DNA of 64,000 nt from Niastella sp. OAS944 (GTDB lineage Bacteria; Bacteroidota; Bacteroidia; Chitinophagales; Chitinophagaceae), in assembly GCA_024809215.1 (NCBI GenBank), contig JANUBW010000005.1, positions 310,001-374,000 on the forward strand, in the 5' to 3' direction. Each line of letters opens with the position of its first letter. Within the stretch, counting starts at the first letter, position 1. Made by a program: the position numbers and the translations under genes. A model generated the notes under the pieces. It was not told the origin of the DNA and did no database searches. It was given only the letters and a program-made list of their open reading frames with translations. This document shows, piece by piece, positions 52,525-62,239 of the stretch.

Positions 52525-53181
52525 ATGATAAACCAGGAAGCGCTAAAGCTGGCTAAAAAGTTATGGAACTATCATCAGCTGCATCATACCCTCGAAAAAT
52601 CGGATTGTATACTTGTATTAGGCAGTATGGATACCCGCACCGCCGAAAGGGGCGCCGATGTGTATATGCAGGGCTATGCTCCCTTCATCATTTTTTCAGG
52701 GGGATTAGGCAAACTTACCAGGGATATGTGGAAGGGCACCGAAGCCGAACTGTTTGCCACTATTGCCCTCGATAAGGGCGTACCACGCGAAGCCATCTTT
52801 ATTGAAAATAAAAGCACCAATACCGGCGAAAACATTCTGTTCACGCAACAATTACTGCAGGAGAAAAAACTGAATGTAGAGAGTTTTATTGTTGTTCAAA
52901 AGCCATATATGGAACGCCGCAGCTATGCAACTTTTAAAAAGCACTGGCCCCATAAAAAGCTTATTGTCACTTCTCCCCTGCTCACTTTTGAAGAATATCC
53001 CAATGAGCTTATTTCAATGGAGAAACTCATTAACATGATGGTCGGCGATCTGCAAAGGATAAAGCTTTATCCCGAAAAAGGCTTCCAGGTGTACCAGGAG
53101 ATCCCGGATGATGTGTGGGCGGCGTATGAAGAGCTGGTTGCAATGGGGTTTGATCGGCAGTTGGTGAAATGGGAGTCTTAG
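52525..53181 (+). CDS. DUF218 / YdcF-ElyC family protein
   Basis: 218 residues from the ATG at 52525, preferred to 52477 because family similarity starts there (INQEALKLAKKLWNYHQLHH). The Rossmann-like core shows SDCILVLGSMDTRTAERGADVYM, then IFSGGLGKLTRDMW, the ENKSTNTGENILFTQQLL helix and VQKPYMERRSYATF, in overlapping parts. Members are linked to envelope metabolism (ElyC) or bind SAM (YdcF); the role here is unknown. No membrane helix, so probably cytoplasmic. Confidence 0.82.
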   Translation: MINQEALKLAKKLWNYHQLHHTLEKSDCILVLGSMDTRTAERGADVYMQGYAPFIIFSGGLGKLTRDMWKGTEAELFATIALDKGVPREAIFIENKSTNTGENILFTQQLLQEKKLNVESFIVVQKPYMERRSYATFKKHWPHKKLIVTSPLLTFEEYPNELISMEKLINMMVGDLQRIKLYPEKGFQVYQEIPDDVWAAYEELVAMGFDRQLVKWES

Positions 53182-53408
53182 TTAGTTGATAAGATGATAG
53201 AGTTGATACAGTTGATAAAGGGAATACAGTTGTTCAGTTATTAAGTTCGTTAGTTGAAAATAAGGGCGAAGCGTAGCGTAGCCAAAACCATTGGCAAAAG
53301 CCAGTCATCTATGTTGTTGGCGAGCGAAGCGAAGCCTACTAAAACTTACAACTGAACAACTACGAACTGTGAACTATGAACTAAAAACTGAGAACTAAGA
53401 ACTTAAAA

Positions 53409-54236
53409 TTATTCAAACACAACAGTTTTATTCTTGTACACGAAAACCCGATCTTCAAGTACTAAATGGAGCGCTTTAGCCAGCACCGCCGTTTCAATCT
53501 CCTTCCCTGCCTTCATCATATCGGCCGAAGTATGCGAATGGGTTACCGGTATTATCTGTTGCGCAATAATAGGCCCTTCATCGAGCTCATTGGTTACAAA
53601 ATGGGCTGTGGCGCCTATTAGTTTTACCCCACGCTCAAATGCCTGCTTATACGGACTGGCGCCTACAAAAGCCGGCAGGAACGAGTGGTGAATATTGATG
53701 ATATGGCCGCTATATTTTGCAACAAAGCCAGGCGAAAGTATACGCATGAATTTGGCCAGCACAATATAATCCGGTGCATATTTATCAATGAGACTGGCTA
53801 TTTGGTCTTCAAATGCCTGTTTATCCTTTCCTTCGTGCGATACCTGGTAAAAAGGAATATCGAACCGCTGGCTGATGTTCTGTAAGGTATCATAATTTCC
53901 AATGACACATTGAACCTGGGCGCCCAGTGTTTTAAAATGATTGCGAATAAGGATATCGGCCAGGCAATGATATTCTTTGGTTACCAGTACCACCACTTTT
54001 TTCTCAGGCTGAGGGTTTACCTTAATAAATGCATCGGGCGGAAGGATCTGTTTCAGCTTTTGCTCCAGTGCCTCCGCATTAACTTCCTGCTCAATATGCA
54101 CCCTTATAAAAAAGCGGTTCTCAATTTTATCAACGTGTTCGCGCAATGAAACAATATTCAATTGCTCTTTTGCCAACACACCGGTAATACCGGCAACTAG
54201 TCCAACCTGGTCTTTACATTGAATAACAACGATCAT
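53409..54236 (-). CDS. purU: Formyltetrahydrofolate deformylase
   Basis: 275 residues. The N-terminal ACT domain (QVGLVAGITGVLAKEQLNIV) precedes the formyltransferase-like hydrolase domain with NIHHSFLPAFVGASPYKQAF (catalytic His-Ser region) and IGATAHFVTNELDEGPIIAQ. It hydrolyses 10-formyl-THF to formate and THF, balancing one-carbon pools and supplying formate for PurT. Single gene, with no other folate genes nearby; the gap 53182-53408 before it carries GTTGATA and TAGTTC-type word repeats. Confidence 0.95.
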   Translation of the reverse strand: MIVVIQCKDQVGLVAGITGVLAKEQLNIVSLREHVDKIENRFFIRVHIEQEVNAEALEQKLKQILPPDAFIKVNPQPEKKVVVLVTKEYHCLADILIRNHFKTLGAQVQCVIGNYDTLQNISQRFDIPFYQVSHEGKDKQAFEDQIASLIDKYAPDYIVLAKFMRILSPGFVAKYSGHIINIHHSFLPAFVGASPYKQAFERGVKLIGATAHFVTNELDEGPIIAQQIIPVTHSHTSADMMKAGKEIETAVLAKALHLVLEDRVFVYKNKTVVFE

Positions 54237-54312
54237 ACAAAAACTATATAAGGGGCAAGATACTTCATTTCTGCATTTGTTCTCCCTTCAGGGGTTAAGG
54301 TAATAAAAGAGA

Positions 54313-54336
54313 AACCCACCGCTGCTGCGATGGGTT
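54313..54336 (-). terminator. Terminator of the TonB-receptor operon
   Basis: AACCCACCGC (54313-54322) and GCGATGGGTT (54327-54336) pair at 9 of 10 positions (the remaining pair is G-U on the minus-strand RNA) with a 4-nt loop. The T-rich TTCTCTTTTATTA follows on the minus strand. It is 29 bp after the receptor stop. Confidence 0.8.
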
Positions 54337-54364
54337 AATCCCTATTTTCTCATGTGACCACGTG

Positions 54365-57355
54365 TTAAAAGCTAGCCGAAAGACTTATGTAGTAATATCC
54401 GCCATTCATTCCAAACTGGGTGGCATTACGGCTGTACACGAACCTGCCGTCGGAGGTATTGGCATAATAGGTATTTGATTTATCGCCATTACCCTCCCTA
54501 AACCATTTCAGCTTATCGGGATACACATCAAACAGGTTATTTGCGCCAATGGTTACCCGAACCTGTGGTATTAGCTGGTAACTGATGCTGGCATCGGTCA
54601 CCACCTTGGCTTCATAGGTTTCATCGAGCTGCGGGTTCGTATTCCATGACGAAACTTTGCCAAAGCGGGTTGCACGGGCCATGATGCCAAACTTTTTAAT
54701 TTGGTAATTAGCAGAAAGGGCAACCTTGTTTTTGGGGTTAGCCAATTCTACCCGCGATTGTTCGGCCCGGTCGAAAAAGAAATAATTACCATTGGCATCC
54801 GGAACAGCGGGGATATTATTGGTACCCTTTATCTTTTTGATCTTTGTTTCATTTACGTTGGCTGCCAGGGTAAGATCGAGATTACCCTTGCCAACCTGTG
54901 GACTAAACGACAATATCACATCGATACCCTGTGTTTTGGTATCAACAAAGTTGGAAAATGCCTGAACTACCTGCACGTCGTTCGAAATATTCGCCGCGTC
55001 GAGCACCGAATCAACTATTGAGCCTGCCGTTCTTCTAAACGGACCGGCGTACAGAATGCGGTCTTTAATGTCTATGCGATAAGCGTCTATTGTCAACGAC
55101 ACATTTCTGCCGGGTTTGGCGGTAATACCAAGGCTGTAGTTCACCGAAGTTTCTTCTTTCAGGTCGGGAATACCCAGTGCTTTTGCAATTTTATCGCTAT
55201 TGCGAACCGTTAAGGTATTACTGGCCGTTAATGAACCGCCAACCAGCTGAAACTGCGTACTTACATTATTGAAATAATACTGGTGAATGGATGGCGCCCT
55301 GAAACCATTGCTTATGGCGCCACGAATAGATAATGCATCGATGATTTTGTAACGCAAGGCAAGCTTACCGGCCAGTGCATTTCCAAAATCGCTGTAATGT
55401 TCAAAACGGCCAGCCACATTAACCAGGAATTTTTCGGTAATATCCGATTCTATATCTACATAGGTGCTCATCACATTTCTATTTTCATCTACTTCATTGT
55501 CTGGTTGAAAACCAGGGAACACCTGTGCGCCACCCGCCTTGGTTGCGTCGTAATTTCTCCACGATTCTTCCTGTCCGGCCGTGATCTTATACATATCTAA
55601 TCGAAACTCAGCACCAAGGGCTACGTTAAACGACGATAGTTTCAGTTGCGACCCAAAGTCTTTTGAGAAGTCGACATTGGTAGTGCTTTGTTGAAAACGA
55701 AGTTTACCACATTCAAATTCGGTAGGTGAATTTATTCCCATACTGGCGTTGTTTGAATTGGTAACCTCAAAGCTAAACTGGTTGCCGCCGAATACGCTGC
55801 TTACATCCCAATTCCAGGCATTGGCGGTTTTGCCTTTTATACCTGCCAGTAACGACCGGTCGGTGATATCGGAACCAATATAGGGTAGAAAACCGCGTGG
55901 GTATAAATCCAACACAACCTGCGATGGCGCCTGTTTGGGATAACGATAAAAACCAGCCGCTTTTCCTTTGCGGTAACTGTACATGCCGGTTGCATAGAAT
56001 TTAGTATTGGTTGAAACCGGCAGCTCAAGATTGGCTTCACCATAGGCGTTCAATTGTTTTGAATTGCCGATATACATATTGTTCTTTCTGTCCCAGCCGC
56101 CGTTTTGAGCTATCAGTTGCTCATCCTGGGTTGCATTGGCTGTGTACACGGTGCCCAGGTAGTCACCAGCCCGGTTGGTAGGCTGGCGATGCCTTATTTC
56201 ACCGGTAATATTCAGTACACCTTTACCTACTTTAAACCCCTGGTTAATTCCTAACTGCACACTGGCGCCATCGCCTTCATATTGTGCACCGGTATGGGCA
56301 AACACCTGTGTGCCGGTCTTCTTTTTCAAAACAACATTTATAACACCGGCAATAGCGTCTGAACCATATTGTGAGGCCGCGCCGTCGCGCAATACTTCAA
56401 TACGCTCAATGCTGCTACCGGGAATGGAATTAAGATCGGTGCCTACAGAACCTTTTCCTACTGTTCCGTTGATATTCACCAACGCAGTATTATATCGGCG
56501 CTTTCCATTTACCAGTACCAATACCTGATCTGGCCCCAGCCCGCGTAACGAGGCGGGGTCAATATGATCGGTGCCATCGGCAACCGTTTGCCGGTTCGAA
56601 ACAAAGGAAGGCGCCGTGAACTGTATTTGTTGTGTAGGTTCAATTTGTCCGGTTGCCAGCAGGTCTTTTGATGAGATCACATCAACCGGCACCGGCGATT
56701 CAACATTGGTCCTTGGCCTTAATGAACGGGAGCCTACCACTACGGTGGTGAGCTCGGCAACTGCTTCATCGAGCGAAATGCTTAGTTCGTGCTGGCTGCC
56801 CACCGTCACTTCCTTTGTTTTAAAACCAATGATCGATAAAACAAGCACATCGCCTTCATTGGCATCGATGGTAAAAGCGCCATTGGTATTGGTAGAAGTG
56901 CCGCCGGCTTTATTTTTCACTACTACACTTACGCCGCTCAGCGGCTCGCCTTTGGCATTGGTAATTTTACCGGTTATAGGCACAAATGCCAATTCAGGTG
57001 AAGCATCTGTTTCCTCTCCCGCCTTATCGGTCAGCTGCCGTTTTAAGATCACCTTATCGCCGGCTACCTCATATTCAATATTCATTTGTTTGGAAAGATC
57101 ATCGAGCACAACCGATAATTTTTCTTTTGACTTGCTGATGGTGACCAGCCGGTTGCTTTGTATCAGTTTTGGACTGAATACAAACATTACTTTTGTTTGC
57201 TCTTCAATTTTCGTCAATACATACGCCAGCTTTTTTTCTTTGATATCCAGTGTTACTTCACGATCGAGCACACCCTGGGTGTGGCCGGGTGCTGCATATC
57301 CAATAACGCAAAAAAGCATGGCGGTAATGAATGTGAGCAATGGTATGTTTCTCAT
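54365..57355 (-). CDS. TonB-dependent receptor with STN domain, no SusD partner
   Basis: 996 residues. Order: signal peptide (1-26), STN secretin/TonB N-terminal domain (about 30-110, DREVTLDIKEKKLAYVLTKI start), CarboxypepD_reg-like domain (about 125-205), plug with VLVLVNGKRRYNTALVN and RIEVLRDGAASQYGSDAIAG, and a 22-strand barrel ending in NGGYYYISLSASF. The STN domain allows surface signalling to the FecR protein encoded 25 bp upstream. No SusD-like lipoprotein follows (purU is next, convergent in function and separated by a terminator), so the ligand is more likely an iron complex or vitamin than a glycan; that is inference. Confidence 0.92.
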   Translation of the reverse strand: MRNIPLLTFITAMLFCVIGYAAPGHTQGVLDREVTLDIKEKKLAYVLTKIEEQTKVMFVFSPKLIQSNRLVTISKSKEKLSVVLDDLSKQMNIEYEVAGDKVILKRQLTDKAGEETDASPELAFVPITGKITNAKGEPLSGVSVVVKNKAGGTSTNTNGAFTIDANEGDVLVLSIIGFKTKEVTVGSQHELSISLDEAVAELTTVVVGSRSLRPRTNVESPVPVDVISSKDLLATGQIEPTQQIQFTAPSFVSNRQTVADGTDHIDPASLRGLGPDQVLVLVNGKRRYNTALVNINGTVGKGSVGTDLNSIPGSSIERIEVLRDGAASQYGSDAIAGVINVVLKKKTGTQVFAHTGAQYEGDGASVQLGINQGFKVGKGVLNITGEIRHRQPTNRAGDYLGTVYTANATQDEQLIAQNGGWDRKNNMYIGNSKQLNAYGEANLELPVSTNTKFYATGMYSYRKGKAAGFYRYPKQAPSQVVLDLYPRGFLPYIGSDITDRSLLAGIKGKTANAWNWDVSSVFGGNQFSFEVTNSNNASMGINSPTEFECGKLRFQQSTTNVDFSKDFGSQLKLSSFNVALGAEFRLDMYKITAGQEESWRNYDATKAGGAQVFPGFQPDNEVDENRNVMSTYVDIESDITEKFLVNVAGRFEHYSDFGNALAGKLALRYKIIDALSIRGAISNGFRAPSIHQYYFNNVSTQFQLVGGSLTASNTLTVRNSDKIAKALGIPDLKEETSVNYSLGITAKPGRNVSLTIDAYRIDIKDRILYAGPFRRTAGSIVDSVLDAANISNDVQVVQAFSNFVDTKTQGIDVILSFSPQVGKGNLDLTLAANVNETKIKKIKGTNNIPAVPDANGNYFFFDRAEQSRVELANPKNKVALSANYQIKKFGIMARATRFGKVSSWNTNPQLDETYEAKVVTDASISYQLIPQVRVTIGANNLFDVYPDKLKWFREGNGDKSNTYYANTSDGRFVYSRNATQFGMNGGYYYISLSASF

Positions 57356-57380
57356 AATTCATGTATTTTGGTTAGTAGTT

Positions 57381-58424
57381 TTATTTTTCACAATCATGGC
57401 CTGTGATGATAACCTGCCCATCGGCCTGCTCATAGCTGGCCTCTATGGCTTTACATACAAGACCGATACGCTCATAAAAAGTTTCGTTGGTAAATGCACC
57501 GGTGAATGAACAATGGCTTAACAGCTCTTCATCATATACGATGGTAATGCCATACGACCGTTGAATGCTCATAAAAACATCCGATGCCGGTGCATCGGTA
57601 AATACAAGCCGATCTTTGTTTTTGTTAACAGGGGTATAAACAACCTGAGGCTGTGTGGATATTGATTTTATGATACTGGCCTGCTGCCGGTTAAACAGTA
57701 CCTGCTGATTGGGGGTAATTATAGTAGCATTGGACCTGGCCAATTGTTGCTCACTTTCGTCTTTCTTGCGTTGGTATACAGTTACTTTACCGGTATGCAC
57801 CAGCACTTTTATGTTATTGTCGTTTGGAAAAGCCTGTACGTCAAAGCTGGTGCCCAGCACTTTTGTAACCAGTTCGTTGGTATATACGAAGAAGGGGCGA
57901 TTAGCATCTTTGGCCACCTGAAAAAAAGCCTCTCCTTCAAGATATACTTCCCGGCTTATTGAATCGAAATTTGAAAACGCGATCTTCGAAAATGGCTGTA
58001 GTATAACATAACTGCCATCATTCAGTGCAATACGTTGCGGCGCCAGGGTATTGTTTATACTTTCCAATAAATGTTTCTGCTGCCTGCTTTGTTCGTATGA
58101 AAATGCTTTGGGCTTATTACTAAACACTGCCCAGCTTGTTATTGCCAGTGCAATAACTACAGCTGCCGCGGAAATATAATACAGCCGTTTGCGCTGTTTG
58201 TTATGATCAATGGATACAAGAGGCGCATTACCAGGAATAATACCTTCTTTTTCTATATAGGTCCACATTTCCTGCTCAATTTCATCCAGTTCATCCTGCT
58301 TCAGGGCCGGCAAATCGTTGTTATACAATAGTTCATACCAATGATCTATCAGCACTTTCTCATCAGTTGTAGCTGTGCCACCTGCATATCGTAATAACAA
58401 TTCCCTAAAAGCAATCCGGTCCAT
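57381..58424 (-). CDS. FecR family anti-sigma factor
   Basis: 347 residues: an N-terminal cytoplasmic sigma-binding part of about 80 residues (FRELLLRYAGGTATTDEKVLID), one membrane helix (YYISAAAVVIALAITSWAVF near 80-100) and a periplasmic FecR domain (REVYLEGEAFFQVAKDANRPF, VLGTSFDVQAFPNDNNIKVL, in part) plus a C-terminal STN-interacting region. It holds the sigma factor until the receptor signals ligand binding. Gap of 69 bp to the sigma gene and 25 bp to the receptor gene indicate one signalling cassette. Confidence 0.93.
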   Translation of the reverse strand: MDRIAFRELLLRYAGGTATTDEKVLIDHWYELLYNNDLPALKQDELDEIEQEMWTYIEKEGIIPGNAPLVSIDHNKQRKRLYYISAAAVVIALAITSWAVFSNKPKAFSYEQSRQQKHLLESINNTLAPQRIALNDGSYVILQPFSKIAFSNFDSISREVYLEGEAFFQVAKDANRPFFVYTNELVTKVLGTSFDVQAFPNDNNIKVLVHTGKVTVYQRKKDESEQQLARSNATIITPNQQVLFNRQQASIIKSISTQPQVVYTPVNKNKDRLVFTDAPASDVFMSIQRSYGITIVYDEELLSHCSFTGAFTNETFYERIGLVCKAIEASYEQADGQVIITGHDCEK

Positions 58425-58493
58425 AAATGTAGTAGACAGGCAAGTGCAGCGAACCCCTAAACGAGTAGAAAAAAAATATTGAGATATAAAAAA

Positions 58494-59054
58494 TCAGAAT
58501 GCGATATCGAGGTAATCTTTCAGGTACAACCGTAAGGTTTTGAGCGATTGGGTAATATGGTATTCAACGGCTTTTTCTGAAATATTCATGTTGGCCGCTA
58601 TTTCCCTTATTGACAGATGATCGAAACGGCTAAGCCGGAACACGTGCCTGGTTTTCTCTGGCAGCATGGCAATGGCTTTTTCTATTGCCTGTGATAATTC
58701 ATGAAAGTTGATAGTAGATTCGGTACCATTATAAGCGGTGGAGTTTGCGTTCATTACATGTTGCAGGTACTTCTTATGAACCAGCGTAGATTCAACATAA
58801 TTAATAATGCTGTTTTTAATAGCGGTTTGCAGGTAGCTGTGCACGTGATGGATTTGAAGGGTATGCCGTTTTTCCCAAATGCGCAGAAATATGTTTTGGA
58901 CCAGTTCTTTGGCCACTTCCTTATTTGCAAGACGGTGATAAGCAGATTCGAAGATTGCTTTCCAGTAGCGGGAATAGATCTCTTTAAAAGCCTGGTCGTT
59001 ATCGGCTTTTAGCAGTTGTAGCAGAATCTCATCAGTTAGTACCCGCAGGTCCAT
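58494..59054 (-). CDS. ECF RNA polymerase sigma factor (FecI-like)
   Basis: 186 residues from the ATG at 59054, preferred to 59102 because the family starts at DLRVLTDEILLQLLKADN. Region 2 (DQAFKEIYSRYWKAIFESAY, NIFLRIWEKRHTL) and region 4 with a helix-turn-helix (FDHLSIREIAANMNISEKAVE) are clear, while region 3 is absent as usual. It directs transcription of its own cassette, presumably including the receptor gene. The binding motif cannot be defined from one locus. Confidence 0.92.
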   Translation of the reverse strand: MDLRVLTDEILLQLLKADNDQAFKEIYSRYWKAIFESAYHRLANKEVAKELVQNIFLRIWEKRHTLQIHHVHSYLQTAIKNSIINYVESTLVHKKYLQHVMNANSTAYNGTESTINFHELSQAIEKAIAMLPEKTRHVFRLSRFDHLSIREIAANMNISEKAVEYHITQSLKTLRLYLKDYLDIAF

Positions 59055-59926
59055 AACTGAAATTAACAAATAATGGGAATGAAACAATGATCTTTTTCGC
59101 ATTTACAATTCCCATATCTAATTTGCTGATTTCGGGATTTCTGGATTTAGAGATTTTGAGATTTGTTATTATGCTGCCTTTAAAGAAATCTCAAAATCCC
59201 GCAATCTCAAAATCAAGAAATTAATTGCTTACCTATAGTGCCCTTACTAGAGAGAAAAGGCAGTACGGGCAAGCCACTGTTAAAAACCTTCTATAATAGA
59301 TCAAGAAAGGCCAATTAGTAAAAAACAAACCCAATATTAAAAATGAATCCGGGAGCCGGCAATGCCTGGGTTATAATTTCCTGGTCATTGGGTGAAAACC
59401 GGGAGCGACTCGTTCTTCAGCCCTGCACTATAAGGGTGGGTGTAGTTACTGACCCTCCTGCAAAATATCGTTCCACCTACCATAATAATGCCACCGGCCG
59501 CCCAGATCATCATTCTATAGCCAATTGTAAAGAGCTTTACAGGTTGCTGAATGGCCGCTTTTGCAATCATTCATGCCTGTTATATAATTAAAGAGTACGA
59601 ATCAAATACATTTCAACTCAGCAGTGTAGCGCGGTACTTATGGCCTGTTTAGCTATGTAGATGAATGGTGCTTTGAGGGCTGATGCAATTAGAGCACCCA
59701 ATAATTTTGTACCGCAGCTATCACTGTCTGACTATGTATGTATCGAGAACCGTCCTTTCAAATATCTATTGCAATATACAACACTTCATTTCTTTTATTT
59801 GCACAAATTGAAAATATAATTTCACATAAACACATATTCAATACTGTTAGTGTTATACAAAGAACGCAGGGGCTCGCGCAAAGTGACGGCACTTTGTGGA
59901 ACAAGGTTTTTTATGTTCAGTTTCCT
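59055..59926. other. Noncoding gap with an inverted repeat
   Basis: Words GATTTCGGGATTTC and GATTTTGAGATTTG (59129-59168) are complementary to AAATCTCAAAATCCCGC and ATCTCAAAATCAAG (59186-59218), forming a long imperfect inverted repeat upstream of the sigma gene. A 61-residue frame on the minus strand at 59385-59570, with one hydrophobic segment, is not supported by any start context or similarity, so no gene is called from 59219 to 59926. Confidence 0.5.
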
Positions 59927-60268
59927 TTAACCGTGCAGCCCATTCCGCCATTCGGTGGGCGATTTGCTGTATACTTTTTTAAACATTGTACTAAAACTTC
60001 CCATGCTCTTATACCCTACCAGCGATGATATTTCCTTTACACTTTTTTCAGTTTGTTCAAGTAACTCTTTCGCTTTTTCCATTCGCAACAGAATGCGATA
60101 ATCGTCGATGCTTATGCCAAACAACTGCTTGAATCCAAATTGCAGTTTCGTTCTATTGAGTTGTGTTTGTTGACTGAGATCATTGATGGTTATATGATAG
60201 CGCCTGTTCTTCGTTAACAAATCCCTCGCAAGCCTGATCCTTTCAATGTCCTCTTTTTTCAATTTCAT
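59927..60268 (-). CDS. Stand-alone AraC-type DNA-binding protein
   Basis: 113 residues, i.e. only the AraC/XylS double helix-turn-helix domain: ITINDLSQQTQLNRTKLQFGFKQLFG (first HTH, in parts) and VKEISSLVGYKSMGSFSTMFKKVY (second HTH, in parts), ending SPTEWRN. The usual ligand-binding half is missing although the ATG is clean, so it is a small solo regulator or the remnant of a larger gene. No clear target gene is adjacent. Confidence 0.8.
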   Translation of the reverse strand: MKLKKEDIERIRLARDLLTKNRRYHITINDLSQQTQLNRTKLQFGFKQLFGISIDDYRILLRMEKAKELLEQTEKSVKEISSLVGYKSMGSFSTMFKKVYSKSPTEWRNGLHG

Positions 60269-61012
60269 AAGAAAAGGTTTATAGCAAATAACAATAGTAG
60301 TTTACCATTAACTCGGTATTGCCACTTGCCGGGCAAAATGCATGCGCACACCAGCAGGTGACTATCACCGTGCTGAAATAAACATAGGTTACTATTAAAC
60401 CAGTGAACAATAGTACACGCAATGACGCCTGCATGCTGAAAGCAGGGACCATGTTGTAATGAGGAGTTGTTGCTATCCGTTTTATTGCTGCCGTTTCATG
60501 GGGTGCCCGGGATCAAATCATCGTGACGATAAAAACCATTCCGGCACATATTCCGTACAACGTACGATCACCTTAAACCGGTTTACTAAAACCGCCGGCT
60601 TCACATCTGTAAACAGATGCTGTTGATCGATCAATTTTGATGAAACCTGCCAGTTGTACGGATTGACTATAAATGCAAAAAATGAGAAGGCACACCAAAG
60701 ATGCCCGCAGGCATATGAGATAATAAATAGAGATAAAAAGAGAAGAAGTGGCGTAATGTGTTGAATCCGGTCCATTAGATAAGGTTTGTGCATCGGCTAC
60801 ATTGCTCGTCTCACCATTCTTACTCACTTCGCTGATTAGTGTTGCCAAAACAAAGATAAGGAGGTCTTTTTGAAACTGTATTTTCAAAATAAAATATTTA
60901 GACACCTTTAGTGACCGTATATACAGGTTAACCATTAATGATAGTTTGTCATAACGGTGCCGTTATATTACTAGTAATTATTCCTTAACCAGATATCATT
61001 TACTGGTTTCTG
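60269..61012. other. Noncoding or undecided region
   Basis: No convincing gene. A minus-strand frame at 60518-60775 could encode 85 residues with an N-terminal hydrophobic segment (ITPLLLFLSLFIISYACGHL), but a different frame of similar length overlaps it (60573-60935) and neither shows similarity. They are listed here rather than called as genes. Confidence 0.4.
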
Positions 61013-61074
61013 TTATATATCCTGAAAATAAATAGTGAAATTTTGTAAAGGTATGGAAGCGACAATTGCGACAG

Positions 61075-61260
61075 CGTAAAACGTGAAACGGCAAACGTGA
61101 AAGGGGGTCCGAATGTCGAGGCTATTGATCATTTGCGGCCGTTCGCTTAGGCCGGATGCTGCAAAGCTGTTTAATAATCTCAAAGTTCGCGAGTCATTTT
61201 CACGTTTCATCTGCCAGCTGGCGGACCGTTTTACGACTTCGCGAGACCATTCACCACTCA
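61075..61260. repeat. Degenerate copy of the CGTGAAACGGCAAACGTG family
   Basis: 61078-61104 carries the word core GTGAAACGGCAAACGTGAAA, as at 29827. Further right, TTTCACGTTTCATCTGCC (61197-61214) is an inverted counterpart, so the copy is a loose inverted repeat of about 130 bp. Confidence 0.6.
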
Positions 61261-61300
61261 CCATTCACGGCGCGACGGATCTGTGGGGAGGCAAAAAAAA

Positions 61301-61320
61301 GTCGCTCCAGGTGGAGCGAC
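61301..61320 (-). terminator. Terminator of the 84-residue gene
   Basis: GTCGCTCCA (61301-61309) and TGGAGCGAC (61312-61320) form a perfect 9-bp stem with a 2-nt gap (which will open to a larger loop). An 8-base A-run on the left is a T-run on the minus strand. It lies 25 bp after the stop at 61345. Confidence 0.88.
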
Positions 61321-61344
61321 TTGCTGTGATTATTTTAAAACTAA

Positions 61345-61599
61345 TTAATTCGCGATCGGACGGAAATAAAAGCCTTCTTCACTTAAAATGTGAGAATTGG
61401 GCACAAAGCTCATTAAAGATTGGCGTACCATATCTTCTGCCGCCATTTGATAACGGGTTCCTACTTCTGGATTCTTAACGGCGAATTTCCAGCTTTGGAT
61501 CTTAAGAAGAGCTATCTTACTGGCATGCGCGATATGATATTCCAAAATCATGAATTTCTCGGCCAGGTAATCCGTTTCGTTTTGGATGTACGGGGTCAT
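61345..61599 (-). CDS. Unrecognised 84-residue protein
   Basis: 84 residues with ATG at 61599 and its own strong terminator, which argues that it is a real gene. The sequence (YLAEKFMILEYHIAHASKIALL, in part, then GTRYQMAAEDMVRQSLMSFVP and SHILSEEGFYFRPIAN) suggests a small, mostly helical, soluble protein. No known domain is recognised and no operon partner exists. Confidence 0.6.
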   Translation of the reverse strand: MTPYIQNETDYLAEKFMILEYHIAHASKIALLKIQSWKFAVKNPEVGTRYQMAAEDMVRQSLMSFVPNSHILSEEGFYFRPIAN

Positions 61600-62190
61600 A
61601 GGGATATCTGATTATAGGTTTTTACAGAATAAAAGGACATTAATACAACGTTTTTAGATAGGTAAAATTGCGTGAATAAAACATAATTTATGCAATTTAG
61701 ACCGCCAATTTTTTTTCAAATAAGGGTTTATCTATATGTTTTTATACCGATAGTTCAGGTAAAATTGTCGTTCTTTGAAGAATATCAATTAAAATAGCTA
61801 AAATGGTATATAAAATTCAAAAATGTATGCCAGTAAGTGTATAGGCCACAAATAAAGAAATTACCCATTTGCCTTAACAGGCTCCAAATCTACTAATTAC
61901 AAATCCTTATACCTCTCACTAACCCTGGCAGCTTTCATCAACACCACCAAACATATGCGTTTTTCTGCTGTATGCCCTCAGTATTTATTGAAAGTTGTCA
62001 TTTGAGTTTTGTATTTATTCTTTGGCCTTTTGCTTTGGAACTTGAGATTTGGAATTTGGAACTTTTTCCTTGGAACTTGAGATTTGGAATTTGGAATTTT
62101 TCAATCAATGCTTTCTTATCAATGTATAATGCTATTTGTACCACACATAAAAAAGATATTACAAAAAATTGCCCGGGAGTGCTAAAACCT
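61600..62190. other. AT-rich gap with a 27-bp exact direct repeat
   Basis: No gene is seen. An exact 27-bp direct repeat of TTGGAACTTGAGATTTGGAA plus seven more bases occurs at 62035-62061 and 62070-62096, a member of the CCAAATTCC word family. The remaining sequence is AT-rich without clear structure. Confidence 0.6.
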
Positions 62191-62198
62191 TAGATTTA
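62191..62198 (+). promoter_or_regulatory. Candidate -7 box of the GMC oxidoreductase gene
   Basis: TAGATTTA differs from TAnnTTTG at one base. A TTGC at 62169-62172 lies 18 bp upstream as a partial -33 element. The leader to the ATG at 62240 is about 35 nt. Confidence 0.4.
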
Positions 62199-62239
62199 TG
62201 CGCTAAACCAATCGTCAATTCTTAAACTTTCTTACTCTT

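Noticed and set aside
59385-59570. 61-residue membrane protein on the minus strand
   Set aside because: One hydrophobic segment only, no promoter or start context and no recognisable similarity.
60518-60935. Two overlapping minus-strand frames near 60.6 kb
   Set aside because: They overlap in different frames, neither has a domain or clear start, so neither could be chosen.
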